From positions 14,945,501 to 15,009,500 of the forward strand of contig CM070910.1 in the NCBI GenBank assembly GCA_036417435.1: a stretch of 64,000 nucleotides of DNA, in the 5' to 3' direction. Below the pieces are notes generated by a model, which saw nothing but the letters and a program-made list of their open reading frames with translations, was not told the DNA's origin and ran no database searches. The DNA comes from Inia geoffrensis. Taxonomy: Eukaryota > Chordata > Mammalia > Artiodactyla > Iniidae. A program made the position numbers and the translations under genes. Shown here piece by piece: positions 10,691 to 22,552 of this stretch (positions are counted from its first letter, which is position 1; the number at the start of each line of letters is the position of its first letter).

Positions 10691-11039
10691 AAAATAAATA
10701 AATAATCAATTTTAATGTGGAATAGGCTTAGGACCTGGGAGAGTTTCCCTGGAGGGGCAGGAGGTATCTGGAGTAGCAACCAGGAAAGGTAAAGAGGCCA
10801 CCGTGGAAGGGGTGATATTGCCAAGGAAGCCAAGCACAAGTCGACCATTTATCCCAGACGGATAAAACTGCAAAGGAGTATAAATGCAGCAACTAAAATC
10901 AATATTTGTAAAGGACACAACAGGTTGGCTTGAAGATGATTCAAGTAGGTCTCTCAGGTCTAGGTGGAAATTTGTAGGGTCCCATCTTTTCATCGAAAGG
11001 AGTGATTTTAAACATCTCTGGCTTTTAAATGTGAGGTTT

Positions 11040-11170
11040 CTTTTTTCTTTCTCCCCCCACCCCCAGCCCTCGCATGGCTTGGGGGATCTCAGTTCCCGAC
11101 CAGGGATGGAACCCCTGCCCCCTGCAATGGAAGCACGGAGTCCTAACCACTGGACTGCCAGGAAATTCTC
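11040..11170 (-). repeat. CHR-type SINE, short form (S)
   Basis: The tail is T/C-rich, the body GGGGGATCTCAGTTCCCGACC to CTGCCAGGAAATTC. Diverged TSD TAAATGTGAGGTTT (11026-11039) and TAAATGCAAGATTT (11171-11184). Confidence 0.88.
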
Positions 11171-11184
11171 TAAATGCAAGATTT

Positions 11185-11839
11185 CAATCATATTCAGTTC
11201 TAATTTAACAAAGACAATGATTCTAGGATACGACCTTTCTGGGCACTGTGATCTTTAATAACAGGTGGCCCACTTTTGGATTCTCGTAGCAAAATTAAAC
11301 AGTAGAACTCTTATGTGACACTGCTATTTTAATTTGTAGACATTGGGCCTTGTACTTTTGTTCCGTGTTGCATTATTGCATCCTCCACGGTAGATAGCTA
11401 TGATAAGGAGGCCGTGGTCCCTGCTGCCCTCTCTGCACTGCTAGTGGACCACCCGGGTCCCCCATCTACCATAGGAGGTGTGTGTCTCTGTGTGTGTCCA
11501 GTACCATCTCCCCAGGTGGAGACTGTTAATATATTGCAAATGAATCAGAGTTTTCTAATTTTTTTTTTCCCCCAAAACAGCATCTCCTGTCCTTCCTTGT
11601 CACCGAGATCCCATTAATTCTCCAACTTAGCTGTTTAAGCAACTTCTCCCAGTATCCTAGCAGATGGATGACAGAGGCCCCTATTTAAACACTGGGCTAC
11701 TGCTGCTCTATGGGCTCCACACATAGTACCCCTCCCCCGCACCCAGCATGTCTGAATTCTCTTCCTCTGTTGAATTTTCTTTTATGCAAGTGCTTAAATC
11801 TATTTGAGATTTAAAAATAAACAATCACTGAGCTTTGCT
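11185..11839. other. Repeat-poor interval
   Basis: Nothing recognised. It includes a short TG-rich patch at about 11480. Confidence 0.4.
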
Positions 11840-12250
11840 CAATGCCCTTAGAGATTGCTTTTCTCTCACAATCCAGTTTCTTGGAAGAACAGTCTCTACA
11901 GCACATTGATCTTCACCTTACCCTCTTTCATTCCTCAACTCTCTGCCCTCTGGCATCTGTCTCCACCGTGGCAGTGGGCTGCTCTCTTGTCCTGGTCGCC
12001 TGCAGCAGAGAACAGGCCCCAGCCCCTATCTTTGTTCCCACTGTGCAATTTGACACTGTGGACCGCTCCTCCTGGGAAATATCTTCGGCGGCCTCCCAGC
12101 TCTAGCTTTTTCTCAGGCCACTGCATGTTGATCTCCTGCAGACGTACTTTCGACTGTCTTTCTATGTGGTTGCTCCACCAGCCCTGCCCCAGGCCCTCTC
12201 CTGTTCTTTTCTCACCTTGTCTCACACTCCATGTCTGTCCTGAGTGGCTC
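11840..12250 (+). mobile_element. Probable L2 (LINE2) fragment
   Basis: TTTGACACTGTGGACCGCTCC resembles the L2 ORF block TTTGACACTGTTGACCACTCC, followed by similar CT-rich sequence. The diverged match was made by eye. The long open frames here (11855-12427 plus, 11935-12402 minus) are not the L2 protein in a continuous frame, and I do not call them genes. Confidence 0.45.
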
Positions 12251-12360
12251 AGCCCATCCACAGCTTTAGTAGCCACTTCATGTCCAAATGTGCCCCTCAG
12301 CCCAGGCCCTTTCTGTAACCAGGACAGATTATGCAACTGTGTTTGGCACATCAACAAGTA

Positions 12361-12958
12361 CAGGCAGACCTCGGAGATTTCCAAGGTTCGGTTCCAGATC
12401 ACAGCGATAAAGCGAATATCACAATGAAGCGAGTCACATGAATTTTTTAGCTTCCCAGTGCCTATAAAAGTTATGTTTATACTATACTCTCTATGGAGTG
12501 TGCAAAAGCATTATGTCTTTAAAAAAACAATGTACATACTTTAATTAAAAATACCTTGGGTCCAGTGGTTAAGACTCCGCGCTTCCATTGCAGGGGGCAT
12601 GGGTTTGATCCCTGGTCAGGGAACTAAGCTCCTGCATGCTGTGCGGCACAGCCGAAAAATAAAAACAAAACCCAAAAATATCCTATTGCTGAAGATGCTA
12701 ACCATCACCTGAGCGAGTCATAATCTTTTTGCAGTAATAACATCTAAGATCACCATTCACAGATCACTGTAACAAATATGATAAAATGAAAATTTTGCAA
12801 TATTTCGAGAATTACCAAAATGTGACACAGAGACACAAAGTAAGCAAATGCTGTTGGAAAAATGGCGCCGATAGACTTGCTGGACACAGGGTTGCCACAA
12901 ACCTTCATTTTGTACAAAACAAAATCTCTGAGAAGTGCCTTGAAACAAGGTATGCCTG
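12361..12958. mobile_element. Tigger1-derived MITE with intact ends
   Basis: It begins CAGGCAGACCTCGGAGAT and ends in CAAGGTATGCCTG, matching Tigger1 terminal inverted repeats. TA flanks it at 12359-12360 and 12959-12960. The inside keeps only Tigger1 terminal regions (for example AAAGCGAATATCACAATGAA, AATGGCGCCGATAGACTTGC); the transposase is deleted. A type S SINE is inserted at 12555-12673. Confidence 0.88.
12555..12673 (+). repeat. CHR-type SINE, short form, 5'-truncated
   Basis: It begins CTTGGGTCCAGTGGTTAAG, lacking the usual GGGACTTCCCTGG start. It has GGTTTGATCCCTGGTCAGGG and a tail AAAATAAAAACAAAACCCAA. Flanks AAAAATAC and AAAAATAT are a possible TSD. Confidence 0.85.
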
Positions 12959-12980
12959 TAGTTCAAAATGATCTCACTTT

Positions 12981-13287
12981 GGGCTTCCCTGGTGGCACAG
13001 TGGTTGAGTCCGCCTGCCGATGCAGGGGACACGGGTTCGTGCCCCGGTCCGAGAAGATCCCACGTGCCGCAGAGCAACTAAGCCTGTGCGCCACAGCTAC
13101 TAAGCCCACATGCCTAGAGCCCGTGCTCGGCAAGAAGAGAAGCCACGACAATGAGAAGCCTGCACACCCCAATGAAGAGTAGCCCCTGCTTGCCGCAACT
13201 AGAGAAAGCCTGCGCACAGCCATGAAGACCCAACACGGCCCCAAAATTTTTTTTTTAAATAAATAAATTTATTTAAAAAAAAAAAAG
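12981..13287 (+). repeat. CHR-type SINE, long form (L)
   Basis: The head is close to the young form (GGGCTTCCCTGGTGGCACAG) and the body is long form (CCACAGCTACTAAGCCCAC). The tail mixes A and T runs. It sits 22 bp beyond the Tigger1-like element. Confidence 0.9.
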
Positions 13288-13872
13288 AATGAAGTAGGCA
13301 CAACAGGGAGAAACAGAGACCACTGCTCAGCTTTGGAGAGAGAGAGAGACCCTGGGGGGAGAGAGGGAGCCATCTTCATCCTTTAACTGGTCTGGTTTTC
13401 TGGCTCCCTTTCCTCCTGAGAAGCAATTAAGCAGTCTGTTCTTGCATCCTGGGAGTGAGTCTGAAAGCTCTTTTGTAACCAGCTGCGTCTTGACCAGGCA
13501 ACCAGGTCTTCAGGGTCACCCTTTCCTGGGCTGAAGCCAGCCCACCTATACTAGAAGAACCGCCATGGGGATGGGGGTGACATTCTGTCCCTTCCAGAGC
13601 TGGGCAAAAGGATTTTGAAAGCACAAATAAATTGTTAATAATTTCTTCAAGAGGGGCATATATAACCTCAAAACGAAAGAAAAGTTAAGAGCGTAAACTA
13701 TAAGGACTGTTTGCCAGGGACACGTTAAGCTGGACCGACACACGAAAGCTAACATTCATATGGCATCTCTTTGGGTAAGTTCTGGACAAACATTTCATTC
13801 TAGAGTCTCCATTCACTTACACTCCAACCTGACGCTCTTCTTAGGAGCTTAGATAAAACTGGAGGGCTTCCC
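13288..13872. other. Repeat-poor interval with a short (GA)n
   Basis: GAGAGAGAGAGA occurs at about 13337-13348. No gene or larger repeat is recognised. Confidence 0.45.
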
Positions 13873-14169
13873 GGGCTTCCCTGGTGGCGCAGTTGTTAGG
13901 AATCCGCCTGCCGATGCAGGGGACATGGGTTCGAGCCCTGGTCTGGGAAGATCCCACATGCTGCAGAGCAAGTCCATGTGTCACAACTACTGAGTCTGCG
14001 CTCTGGAGCCGGTGCTCCGTGAGGAGAGAGGCCACCGCAATGAGAGGCCCGTGCATGGCAATGAAGAGTAGCCCCCACTCACCGCAACTAAAAAATGAAA
14101 GCCCACGTGCAGCCACGAAGACCCAACGCGGCCAAAAATAAATAAATAAATAAATTAATTAATTAAAAA
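13873..14169 (+). repeat. CHR-type SINE, long form (L)
   Basis: It follows a duplicated start: GGGCTTCCC at 13864-13872 precedes GGGCTTCCCTGG. The body has GAAGAGTAGCCCCCACTC and the tail is (AAAT)n. Confidence 0.92.
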
Positions 14170-15306
14170 GAAAGCTGTCAGTTGCGCAAAAGCATCTGTG
14201 TAAGACATTAACATTAAAAGAAAAGACAACCTCAACTTTTACCAAAATCTACATGAGTTTGGAGTATCCTTTAAAAAAAAAAAAAAAAAGAAAACTGGAA
14301 ATGTGAGTAAGCAACATTTTGGGCTTTTAATTTAATAACAGCAGAAAGATCAAGAATAGAATCTTGATGAGGTCAATACTAATATTCTTACAGGACTTGT
14401 GTTTGTAGCTGATTTCCAATGAGAAACCGAGCGACTTTGTGCTGTCCAGCTGCACATGAGAACAAGAGGGGTCTAATCCGATGAGCATCCCCCAGCCGTG
14501 CCACGTCAAGGCATCCTCACCTGATCCTCCAGAAACACCACCTGTGGCCTGCAAGCTGATTTGCCAGTGACACAGAGGCACCTAGCAGATGCCCTGCTGG
14601 GGCGTAATCAGATTGCAGGGCGAGCTGGGCTCCTTGGGAAAGGAGTGTGGCGGGGGTACCAGGCAGGGGAGAAGTGCATTGAGAACCAGGGCAGGATGCA
14701 GAGAACGAGCAAAAACCAAGCCTGAACTCAGTCTCCATTACAGGTAAGTGTCAGCCACCGGAGAGCAACTTAAAGCAGAAGGAGGCCACCTCATCTGCCA
14801 ACGCCTGCAGGCTCTTCTGACCAAGCCCGAGCCGCGTCGCTTTTCTTAGTCCTGGTTTTTCCCAGCCCAACCTGGAGTAGAAGTTCAAAGGCTTCTCTAC
14901 CTATAATAAATGGCTGTCCCTTCCCCTTTTATTTCTTGATTTTTACCTTTTGCTCTGTAGTCTTTATTAGTGTGTGTTCTGGACATAATAAAATATGGCT
15001 AATTCATGTAAGCAAAAAGCTTGTGGGGAGCTAGCAAAGCACTGACATTAATAAGATGACTAGCTGAGGGTAAATAGAGGTCAAAACTAGTTTTCTTTGT
15101 TTTAGAAAGTCCAAACTCCTTTTCTTACGGATTATCCTAGGTAGCTGTGAGGGTTGGTTTGTTTGTTTGTTTTTTAGGCCCCTTGAATTCAAACTGGGTA
15201 AAACTTTTTTTTTTTTCAAATGTATAGAATAACAGGGACTCACATCTACTAATACGTACAAGGCCTCACTGTGTAATTTCAATGACTGTAAATGCTCCCT
15301 TTAAAT
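14170..15306. other. Repeat-poor interval
   Basis: There is a poly-A at 14271-14289 and a poly-T at 15207-15218, but no element body. No exon I can support. Confidence 0.4.
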
Positions 15307-15321
15307 TTAGTGTAATTTCTT

Positions 15322-15528
15322 TCTTTTTTTTTTTTTCCCGTACGCGGGCCTCTCACTGTTGTGGCCTCTCCCGTTGCAGAGCACAGGCTCCGGACGCACA
15401 GGCTCAGCGGCCATGGCTCACGGGCCCAGCCGCTCCGCGGCACGTGGGATCTTCCCGGACCGAGGCACGAACCCGTGTCCCCTGCATCGGCAGGCGGACT
15501 CTCAACCACTGAGCCACCAGGGAAGCCC
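15322..15528 (-). repeat. CHR-type SINE, young form (Y)
   Basis: Complete reverse copy with TSD TTAGTGTAATTTCTT at 15307-15321 and 15529-15543. Confidence 0.96.
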
Positions 15529-15874
15529 TTAGTGTAATTTCTTAATCAAAATGTTCGGAAACCAGCAGGAATGTTTACCCGTAGGTAATAAATTAACTAG
15601 GGCTCCAACAACTTTGTTTGTGATTTTATTTCAGAAAGGATTCTTTCTTCCTTAGTAACATTGGCTGGGTTGTGTTGTTATAAAAGCAGCAATGTGAATT
15701 CGTGAGATTATTTGGGATTTTTCCGGGTTGGGAGCGTCTCACTAGTCAGTTGGAGGGCAGAGAGAGGAATTGCAGTGTGAGGGGGACCACCTGAGTCTTG
15801 GGGGCAGCATGTACGTACAACAAGTGGAGACTGGGGATGGAGAGAGAAGGAGGTGTCACACTGGGGCCCAGAAC

Positions 15875-15960
15875 ACAGCCTTCGCTGTCACACAGACCCA
15901 GCTCTGCCACTGTGACCTTGGAGGAACTGCTTCTTGTCTCTTAATCGTTGTTTTCTGTTT
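15875..15960 (+). repeat. MIR fragment
   Basis: CACACAGACCCAGCTCTGCCA and CTGTGACCTTGGAGGAACTGC match the MIR central region. Confidence 0.65.
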
Positions 15961-15984
15961 TATCCTGTGTGATATAAAACCCAA

Positions 15985-16199
15985 TCAGGACTTCCCTGGT
16001 GGCGCAGTGGTTGAGAGTCTGCCTGCTGATGCAGGGGACACGGGTTCGTGCCCCGGTCCGGGAAGATCCCACATGCCGTGGAGCGGCTGGGCCCGTGAGC
16101 CATGGCCGCTGAGCCTGCGCGTCCGGAGCCTGTGCTCCGCAACGGGAGAGGCCACAACAGTGAGAGGCCCGCCACAAAAAAAAAAAAAAAAAAAGAAAG
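15985..16199 (+). repeat. CHR-type SINE, young form (Y)
   Basis: GGACTTCCCTGGTGGCGCAG start, ~20 A tail. TSD AAAACCCAA at 15976-15984 and about 16200-16208. Confidence 0.94.
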
Positions 16200-16289
16200 A
16201 AAACCCAACTAATAAAAGACTGTTAAAAGGATTCCATAAGATAAAAGATGCAAGGCTTTTAAGCCCAATAGATAAAGATTTACTACTGT

Positions 16290-16470
16290 TACTGTTCCAA
16301 TACCAGCTTCAATACTTACTGACTCTGGAAGGTTGGACAAGGCTGAGGAAACTTGGTTCCTCATGTGTAAAATGCAGCTATTAATACCTGCTTCTGGGGT
16401 GACTGTGAGAATGAAAGGATAAAATAGTGTACGTGACGAGTGCCTGACACATAGCATATGGTCAACTTGG
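16290..16470 (+). repeat. MIR fragment
   Basis: CTTACTGACTCTGGAAGG, GGTTCCTCATGTGTAAAATG and TGTGAGAATGAAAGGATAAA, then GAGTGCCTGACACATAGCAT, give the MIR order. Confidence 0.8.
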
Positions 16471-16669
16471 TCCTGGTGCCTCCTTTCCACCCCTGACCCC
16501 CTCGTGGACTCAGAATTAGATGGAATTCTGCCCACTAATTGTTTAGATTTATCTGGAATAGGTAGCCATTGTATTTGGAGCCCGATAGAAGGACTGGTCA
16601 CGGAATAATAGAAAACACCATTTTCAAGTTCCCTTCTAATGTGTTTTGGTCATATCCGTGAGGTTACAA

Positions 16670-17240
16670 CATCATTTATTCATTCATTCATTCATTCCTC
16701 AAACTGTAACAGTCTACTACTCGCAGGCCTTGGGTTAAACACTGGAAATAGCATGATAAACAACAGCTTCTGCCCACTGGGAGTTTACGATCTGTGGGAA
16801 GACTGCAGAGGATTACGATTCTAATAGATGGAGATGGGCCTGGGATCCAACTGGCTTCTGAGGAAGGGCCGGGGAGGAAGGGTCAGGGAAGGCGGGCTTG
16901 CGCAGGTTGCAGGCTGAATCCGGAAGGGTGATGGGGTGAAGGGTAAGTCAGTGACAGCCACATGGACATGAAGGGGAATAGATTATGAAAGGCATCTACA
17001 GAGGGACGAGCATGCACAGAGGCACGGGTGAATGAGAGAAAGCTTGCTGCATCCAGGAGCTTTGGGCAGATTGCCAGGACTGGGGCACACAGTGTACATT
17101 CTGGGGGTATTTGCGGGTAAGGACTGAATATGGTGATAGAGGGGTGGCCCCAGAGGCAAGCCAGGGTCAGATCATAAAGGATCTTATAAAGCTTAGGATA
17201 TTTTCAGATGGCCTTTAGGGAGTCATTGAAGAGTTTTTGC
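16670..17240 (-). mobile_element. L2 (LINE2) 3' region
   Basis: It starts with the reversed L2 3' end, an (ATTC)n run at 16673-16695, then GGGTTAAACACTGG and CCACTGGGAGTTTACGATC. Further along it shows CAGGGTCAGATCATAAAGGA and GGAGTCATTGAAGAGTTTTTG, the reverse complement of L2 ORF sequence. Non-coding now. Confidence 0.75.
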
Positions 17241-17329
17241 TTTGTGTTTTTCTGCATCTGTAAGAATTATTAATGCATATATTCCATTCATTTATTGGGT
17301 AACAAATAGGATTTTCATTATAAATGTTT

Positions 17330-17760
17330 AATTTTATTTTTTCAAATTATCACATCTACAATGGACCTTTTGAGGGGCATATAGTGTTATGAATTTGAAT
17401 GCACGTGGAGTTTCTTGTAATCATCGCCACAATCAAAATACAGAACGGTTCTATTACACACACCCCGAAATCCCTTCTGTTACCTCTTTGTAGTCATACC
17501 CTTCCCCCCCACCCCAACCACCTGCAACTATTGATCTGTTCTCCATCACTATAGTTTTGTCTTTCTGAGAATGCCATACAGATGGCATCTTATAGTACAT
17601 AAACTTTTGAGACTGGCTTCTTTTATTCATCCCAATGTATTTGAGATTCCTCCAAGCTGTCTTACGTATCAGTACTTTTTCCTGTTTACCACAGGTAGTG
17701 TTCCGCTGTATGCACATAGAAGTTTGTTTATCCATCCCTCGGAGAAGGACATTTCACTGA
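17330..17760 (-). mobile_element. Old L1 3' region fragment
   Basis: Blocks such as CCACCTGCAACTATTGATCTG, TTTGTCTTTCTGAGAATGCC and TTGAGATTCCTCCAAGCTG resemble antisense L1M 3' UTR. Subfamily unassigned. Confidence 0.6.
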
Positions 17761-17784
17761 GGAGTTTTTTAGCTCTCAGAAGAA

Positions 17785-18390
17785 GAGATGGGAAGAGGAC
17801 TTGACTGGGGGAGGGAACAATTTCAGGAAACTAAGACAGTGGCCACAAAGCCAGAATAAAAGGGGACACGTAGAGAGATTTCTGGGAGGGAGAATGGACA
17901 GGGCATGAATGACTAATTGGATATGAGCTGGAGTGAGGAAGACAAGTCCCAGATGAAGCCCAGTTTTCCGGTTTGGAAGATAATTGGGATTATAAACTAG
18001 AGAACTCAGAAAGAGGAGGGTGAAGCAAATCATGTCAGAGGCCCAGGTTTGACCTCGCTGTGAAAGTCCTTCGTGGAAGGATGAAAATATGTGCACATGG
18101 CACATAGCAGAGGCTCAATAAAGGGCAGATAACTGGGAGCCTCACGCGTCCCAGGCACTGGGCTAGTGCTACAGGCACAAAGGTGAAAATAACACAGTCA
18201 CTGATGCTAAACAGTCAGATCTGTAAGTGGGTCATTTTAATGTAACTGTGATAAGTGCTAAACTGGAGATGTGTACCGGAGATTTCCAAAGTATGCAGGA
18301 AGGGCCCTGAGCTGAGCCTGGGCTATCATGGATGGCTTCCTGGAGGAGGAAGTGGCTGAAAGCTTGATGCAAAATCTTTCCTTTGAGAAA
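17785..18390 (-). mobile_element. L2 pieces
   Basis: 17785-18110 looks like reversed L2 ORF sequence (AGAATGGACAGGGCATGAATG, TGGAGTGAGGAAGACAAG). 18140-18390 has the reversed 3' end blocks CCCAGGCACTGGGCTAGTGC and GGCTTCCTGGAGGAGGAAG. They probably belong to two diverged L2 fragments. A short plus-strand L2-like AGAGGCTCAATAAAGG lies between. Confidence 0.55.
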
Positions 18391-18735
18391 AACACTCTCC
18401 TCCAGATGGAACCACTTATTTTGCAAATATCGACGGGGAGGGACGACAGTTTAACTCTTCGGCATCAGGAGCATGCTAGTCTGCAGTAGATAACCAGTTC
18501 ATCTAAAGCAAAGGATGCGGGAAAAGTTTGAGTGGAGGTTGGGATGAAAACCTAGCATCTGGGAGTAGGGGTTGTTGAGTTACCTAATTTGGGAAAGCTG
18601 ACTAAGCAACTAGAACCAATCAGGAGCTTTTAAAAATTCAGGTAACTGAGCCTGGCCACAGACCAAAATCATAGGCTCTCTGGGCATGAGGTATTAAAAA
18701 ACAAAACAAACAAACAAACAAAAAAACAGAAAATG

Positions 18736-18956
18736 GGGCTGCCCTGGTGGCGCAGTGGTTGAGAGTCCGCCTGCTGATGCAGGGGACATGGGTTCGTGCT
18801 CCGGTCCGGGAAGATCCCACATGCGGAGCGGCTGGGCCCATGAGCCATGGCTTCTGAGCCTGTGCGTCCGAAGCCTGTGCTCCTCAACGGGAGAGGCTGC
18901 AACAGTGAGAGGCCCGCGTACCGCAAAAAAAACAAAACAAAACCAAAAAACCCCCA
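18736..18956 (+). repeat. CHR-type SINE, young form (Y)
   Basis: GGGGCTGCCCTGGTGGCGCAG start. The body lacks CGC in CACATGCGGAGC. The tail is A/C mixed. TSD AAAACAGAAAATG at 18723-18735 and 18957-18969. Confidence 0.95.
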
Positions 18957-19304
18957 AAACAGAAAATGACTCTGCAGATGATTCTTAATGTAAAGTTGGG
19001 TGAGACCCTAGAGTATCTGGATGGTTTGGTGGCACAGCCCGGGGACGCTAAAAGATACCCACCCTGATCTTTGCCACCGACACAGTCTAAATCTCCATCC
19101 TCACAAATGCCAGCCATTTGTCATGAGGAAATAGAGTGTGTGAACGATACAGTCCAGCCCATCCTTGTTCTTGAAAAACCAACTCCAAGAGCAGGCTTCA
19201 CTGACTAGGGGTTAGTTGTCCTTATTTATAGCCAAATAACCCTAGGGCACCCAATAAAAAAATCATAGGCAAGTTAAATGCATGAGTTTTATAAAACAGC
19301 AGTA

Positions 19305-19415
19305 ATAGCTATAATTTTTTGAGTTCTTACTATGTCTCAATTTTTGCATACGCATAAAAGTTTCTCATCTTTCTGACAACTTGGGGAGAGAATTGTGAAA
19401 TAGGCCCATTATTAC
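19305..19415 (-). repeat. Probable MIR fragment
   Basis: TTGAGTTCTTACTATGTCTC and AAATAGGCCCATTATTACTC fit reversed MIR; diverged. Confidence 0.5.
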
Positions 19416-19419
19416 TCGT

Positions 19420-20290
19420 TCAAATTTGTGCGTCTCCCAGGGGCCGAACCATCAGATTCCAAATCTCTTCTTTCTGTTATAACAAATAAATGACCTTGAA
19501 AGATCTGTAATGAGGACAAGAGTAACCAGTCAGAAAAATGCTGAAGGAACCAGTAAGAAAAAGGAATATGGTAATTAAGTGCATAATCAATTGGGTAGAG
19601 GAGATAATGAAAACGAAACAAATGAAGGAAGAGCAAATGAATAGAATTTAGGACAAGCATCTGTTAACAAAAGAGACTGAAAAGTCTGAGGGAATCTTTT
19701 GTGAAAAATAATGAAATAGGCCCAGCATGTCCTGACCCATGTTTTATGTGTGTGCAAAGCTGGTGATTATAGTTATTCCTGAACACTCCTTACCCTACCC
19801 CACTTCCCGGGTTTTTTGACCTCAGGAAAATAGGTCTAAAGAAACGGTTTCTGTTGTCTCCAGCTGTCCTAATTGTCCATCAAATCCAGCCTTTGTTGCT
19901 CTTGCATCCTCTCAGCATCTGGGTACAGCTTCACCTTGGTCTCGAATTGTCTTAGATGCTGAGGGCTGACAGATGAATCCAAGTCCCAGAGACACAGACC
20001 TTGACCTTAGTAACACATTGACCTACAAAAACACATCAATTAATATACATAGGAAGAGATGGAAGACAGAGAAGAAAAAAAGCAGGCAAAGGATCATCAA
20101 AAGAGGAATAAAGGGACTAAAAGGAAAGCAAGCTGACCAAAGACATCTGGATTAATGACAACATGGTCAAGATATAGCTTTAACACAGACTGTGAAGCGT
20201 CATGGTAACGAGAGCTCACAGCTACTTTTTTTTTTTTTTTTTTTTTTCCCAATCTAGGCCAAAATAAAAGAGTTAAATATAGCCGGGAAT
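19420..20290. other. Repeat-poor interval
   Basis: A pure poly-T run at about 20226-20247 has no SINE or L1 body beside it. Otherwise nothing is recognised. Confidence 0.4.
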
Positions 20291-20291
20291 T

Positions 20292-20606
20292 CTTTTTTTT
20301 TTTAAAGAAGATGTTGGGGGTAGGAGTTTATTAATTTATTTTTGCTGTGTTGGGTCTTCGTTTCTGTGCGAGGGCTTTCTCTAGTTGTGGCAAGGGGGGG
20401 GCCACTCTTCATCGTGGTGTGCGGGCCTCTCACTATCGCGGCCTCTCTTGTTGTGGAGCACAGGCTCCAGACGCGCAGGTTCAGTAGTTGTGGCTCACGG
20501 GCCTAGTTGCTCTGCGGCATGTGGGATCCTCCCAGACCAGGGCTCGAACCCGTGTCCCCCTGCATTAGCAGGCAGATTCTCAACCACTGCGCCACCAGGG
20601 AAGCCC
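20292..20606 (-). repeat. CHR-type SINE, long form (L)
   Basis: Reverse copy with GCTGTGTTGGGTCTTCG, then CCACCAGGGAAGCCC. Flanks CCGGGAATTCT and CCGGAATTTT are the likely TSD. The interior has GGGGGGG at 20393-20400. Confidence 0.9.
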
Positions 20607-20713
20607 TAGTCCGGAATTTTGTTAGATATAAATAAAAACTTTTGAGGAGTAAGATGGGTTTTAATAAAGGAAAAGATTATACACAGAGCTATATAAATCA
20701 CCCTTCTGGATAA

Positions 20714-20882
20714 TTTTTGTTTGTTTTTATTGAAATATAGTTTATTTACAATGTTGTGTTAGTACAGCAAAGTGATTCAGATATTCATGTGTGTATATTT
20801 TTAGATTTTAGATTCGTTTCCATCATAGGTTAGTACAAGATATTGAGTATAGTTCCCTTTGCTGTAAAGTAGGTCCTTTTCC
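20714..20882 (-). mobile_element. L1 3' UTR fragment
   Basis: TTTATTGAAATATAGTTTA, ACAATGTTGTGTTAGTAC, CAAAGTGATTCAG and TAGTTCCCTTTGCTGTAAAG are the reversed L1 3' end. CTGGATAAT and CCCAGATAAT flank it. Confidence 0.82.
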
Positions 20883-20914
20883 CAGATAATACTGAGGCAT
20901 AATTATTATTCTCC

Positions 20915-21125
20915 AGCACGAGCTATATGCATGGCAGAATACTGGGCACTTCAAATACATTCATTGCTTCATTTAATCTTTTTAGGAACTCCCAAAATAA
21001 ATATTATCACCCACATTTTATAGAAAAGTAAACTGAGGCTCAATGATGTTAAAGGGAGTTTCCTGGGACACATGTAGTAAGTGGCATGGCTGCGTTTAGA
21101 TCAAGTTATTTTTGACCCTAAAATT
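20915..21125 (-). repeat. MIR SINE
   Basis: Reversed MIR: CATTTTATAGAAAAGTAAAC, TGAGGCTCAATGATG and AGTAAGTGGCATGGCTGCG are in the expected order. Confidence 0.85.
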
Positions 21126-21984
21126 GTTGCTCTTGCCACCATATCAGCAGGAAACATGGTCTTGAGTTGGTTCAGATTAGGTGATGACTAATTCAACATG
21201 GGTGGGCACCAATCCTGTCTTATCTTAGAGACTGGATGGAAGAAGAGAGAAAGGAGAGAAGAGGAGCTGAGGACCTCACATGGGACAAGCCTCATGGTAC
21301 TGCCTCCAGCATAAAAGCCAAGGGAAACCTTCACGCATTTCCTTTAGGTAAACCCTTTTGGATTTGTATAGCTGATAGTAGCACTGCATTGTGTGCCTTA
21401 CAAGCACTGTCCTGAGCACTGTTTTCTGGATTGCCCCAGGCCATGTGGACAGCACTGAATACAGAGGGAACAAATCTCTCACCCAGGTTCCAAATGTAAG
21501 AAAAAAGGATGTCAGCCAAAATGGCAGAGAAAGGACCTCTGAAAATTCTCTTCTCCATAAAAGTAATAAGAAAACTGGTCTGTGTTCTAGTGTACAATTT
21601 CAACTCCCTAGGGTAATCCTAAAGAGAGTCCTTTGAAAAACTCTAAAGCCAGGTTGAAATGAAAAGACACTAGACAGTAACTTGAATTCACATGGAGAAA
21701 TAAAGGGCACTGGTGAAGGTACCTACATAGGTAAATATAAAACACAGTACAAATTTATTTTTTGTTTGTCACACTTTTCTTCTCCTATCTGATTTAAAGG
21801 AGAACTTTATGCAGCAATAATTGTAAATCTGTGTGGATGGGCACACAAGGCATGTGTATACATCATATAAAAGTGTAACTTGTATGACAATAACAGCACA
21901 AAGGAGGGGGAAGGAACAGGTGTGTATATGATTGTGTATATGATTGAAATTAAGTTGTTGTTCATCTAAGCTAGGTTGTTATCA
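21126..21984. other. Repeat-poor interval
   Basis: No element or gene recognised. Short frames on both strands at 21276-21636 have no known domain. The right end, AT-rich, may hold diverged L1. Confidence 0.4.
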
Positions 21985-22552
21985 ATTAGGATGTTAATTT
22001 AAATCCCCAGGGCAACCACTAAGAAAACAGCTAAAAAAAAAGTTAGTAAAAGAAACAACTAGGGAATTGAAATGGTACACTAGAAAAGAACTTTATTAAT
22101 TATTATTATTTAACACATAGGATGGCAGTATGGAGGAACAGAGAAACAAAAAGATGTAAGACATAGAATATAAAGGACAAAAATTACAGGCATAAATCTT
22201 ACTTTGTCAGTAATTACATTAAACATAAATGGATTAAACACTCAAATTAAAAGGCAAATATTGACAGAATGGATGAAAAAAAACCAAAAACCACCCTATG
22301 AGCCAATGTTTGCTGTCTACAGGAGACACAGTTCAGATTCAAACACACAAGTAGGTTGAAAGTAAAAGTTTGAAAAAAAGATAAACCACACAAACAGTAA
22401 CCAAAAAAGAGCTAGAGTGGCTATACTAATACCAGATAAAAATAGACTTTAAGACAAAAACTGTTAATAGAGACAAAGAATGACATCCATCAAGAGTGTT
22501 CTTAAGAACAATTGTTCTCATAAGATTGTTATACCTTATAACAATTGTAAAC

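Noticed and set aside
11855..12427. A 190-codon open frame as a gene.
   Set aside because: It overlaps a 155-codon frame on the other strand, resembles no protein, and runs into the Tigger1-like element. The area looks like decayed L2.
20226..20247. Poly-T as the tail of another reverse SINE or L1.
   Set aside because: The sequence to its right has no SINE or L1 body before the separate type L copy at 20292, so only a homopolymer can be stated.
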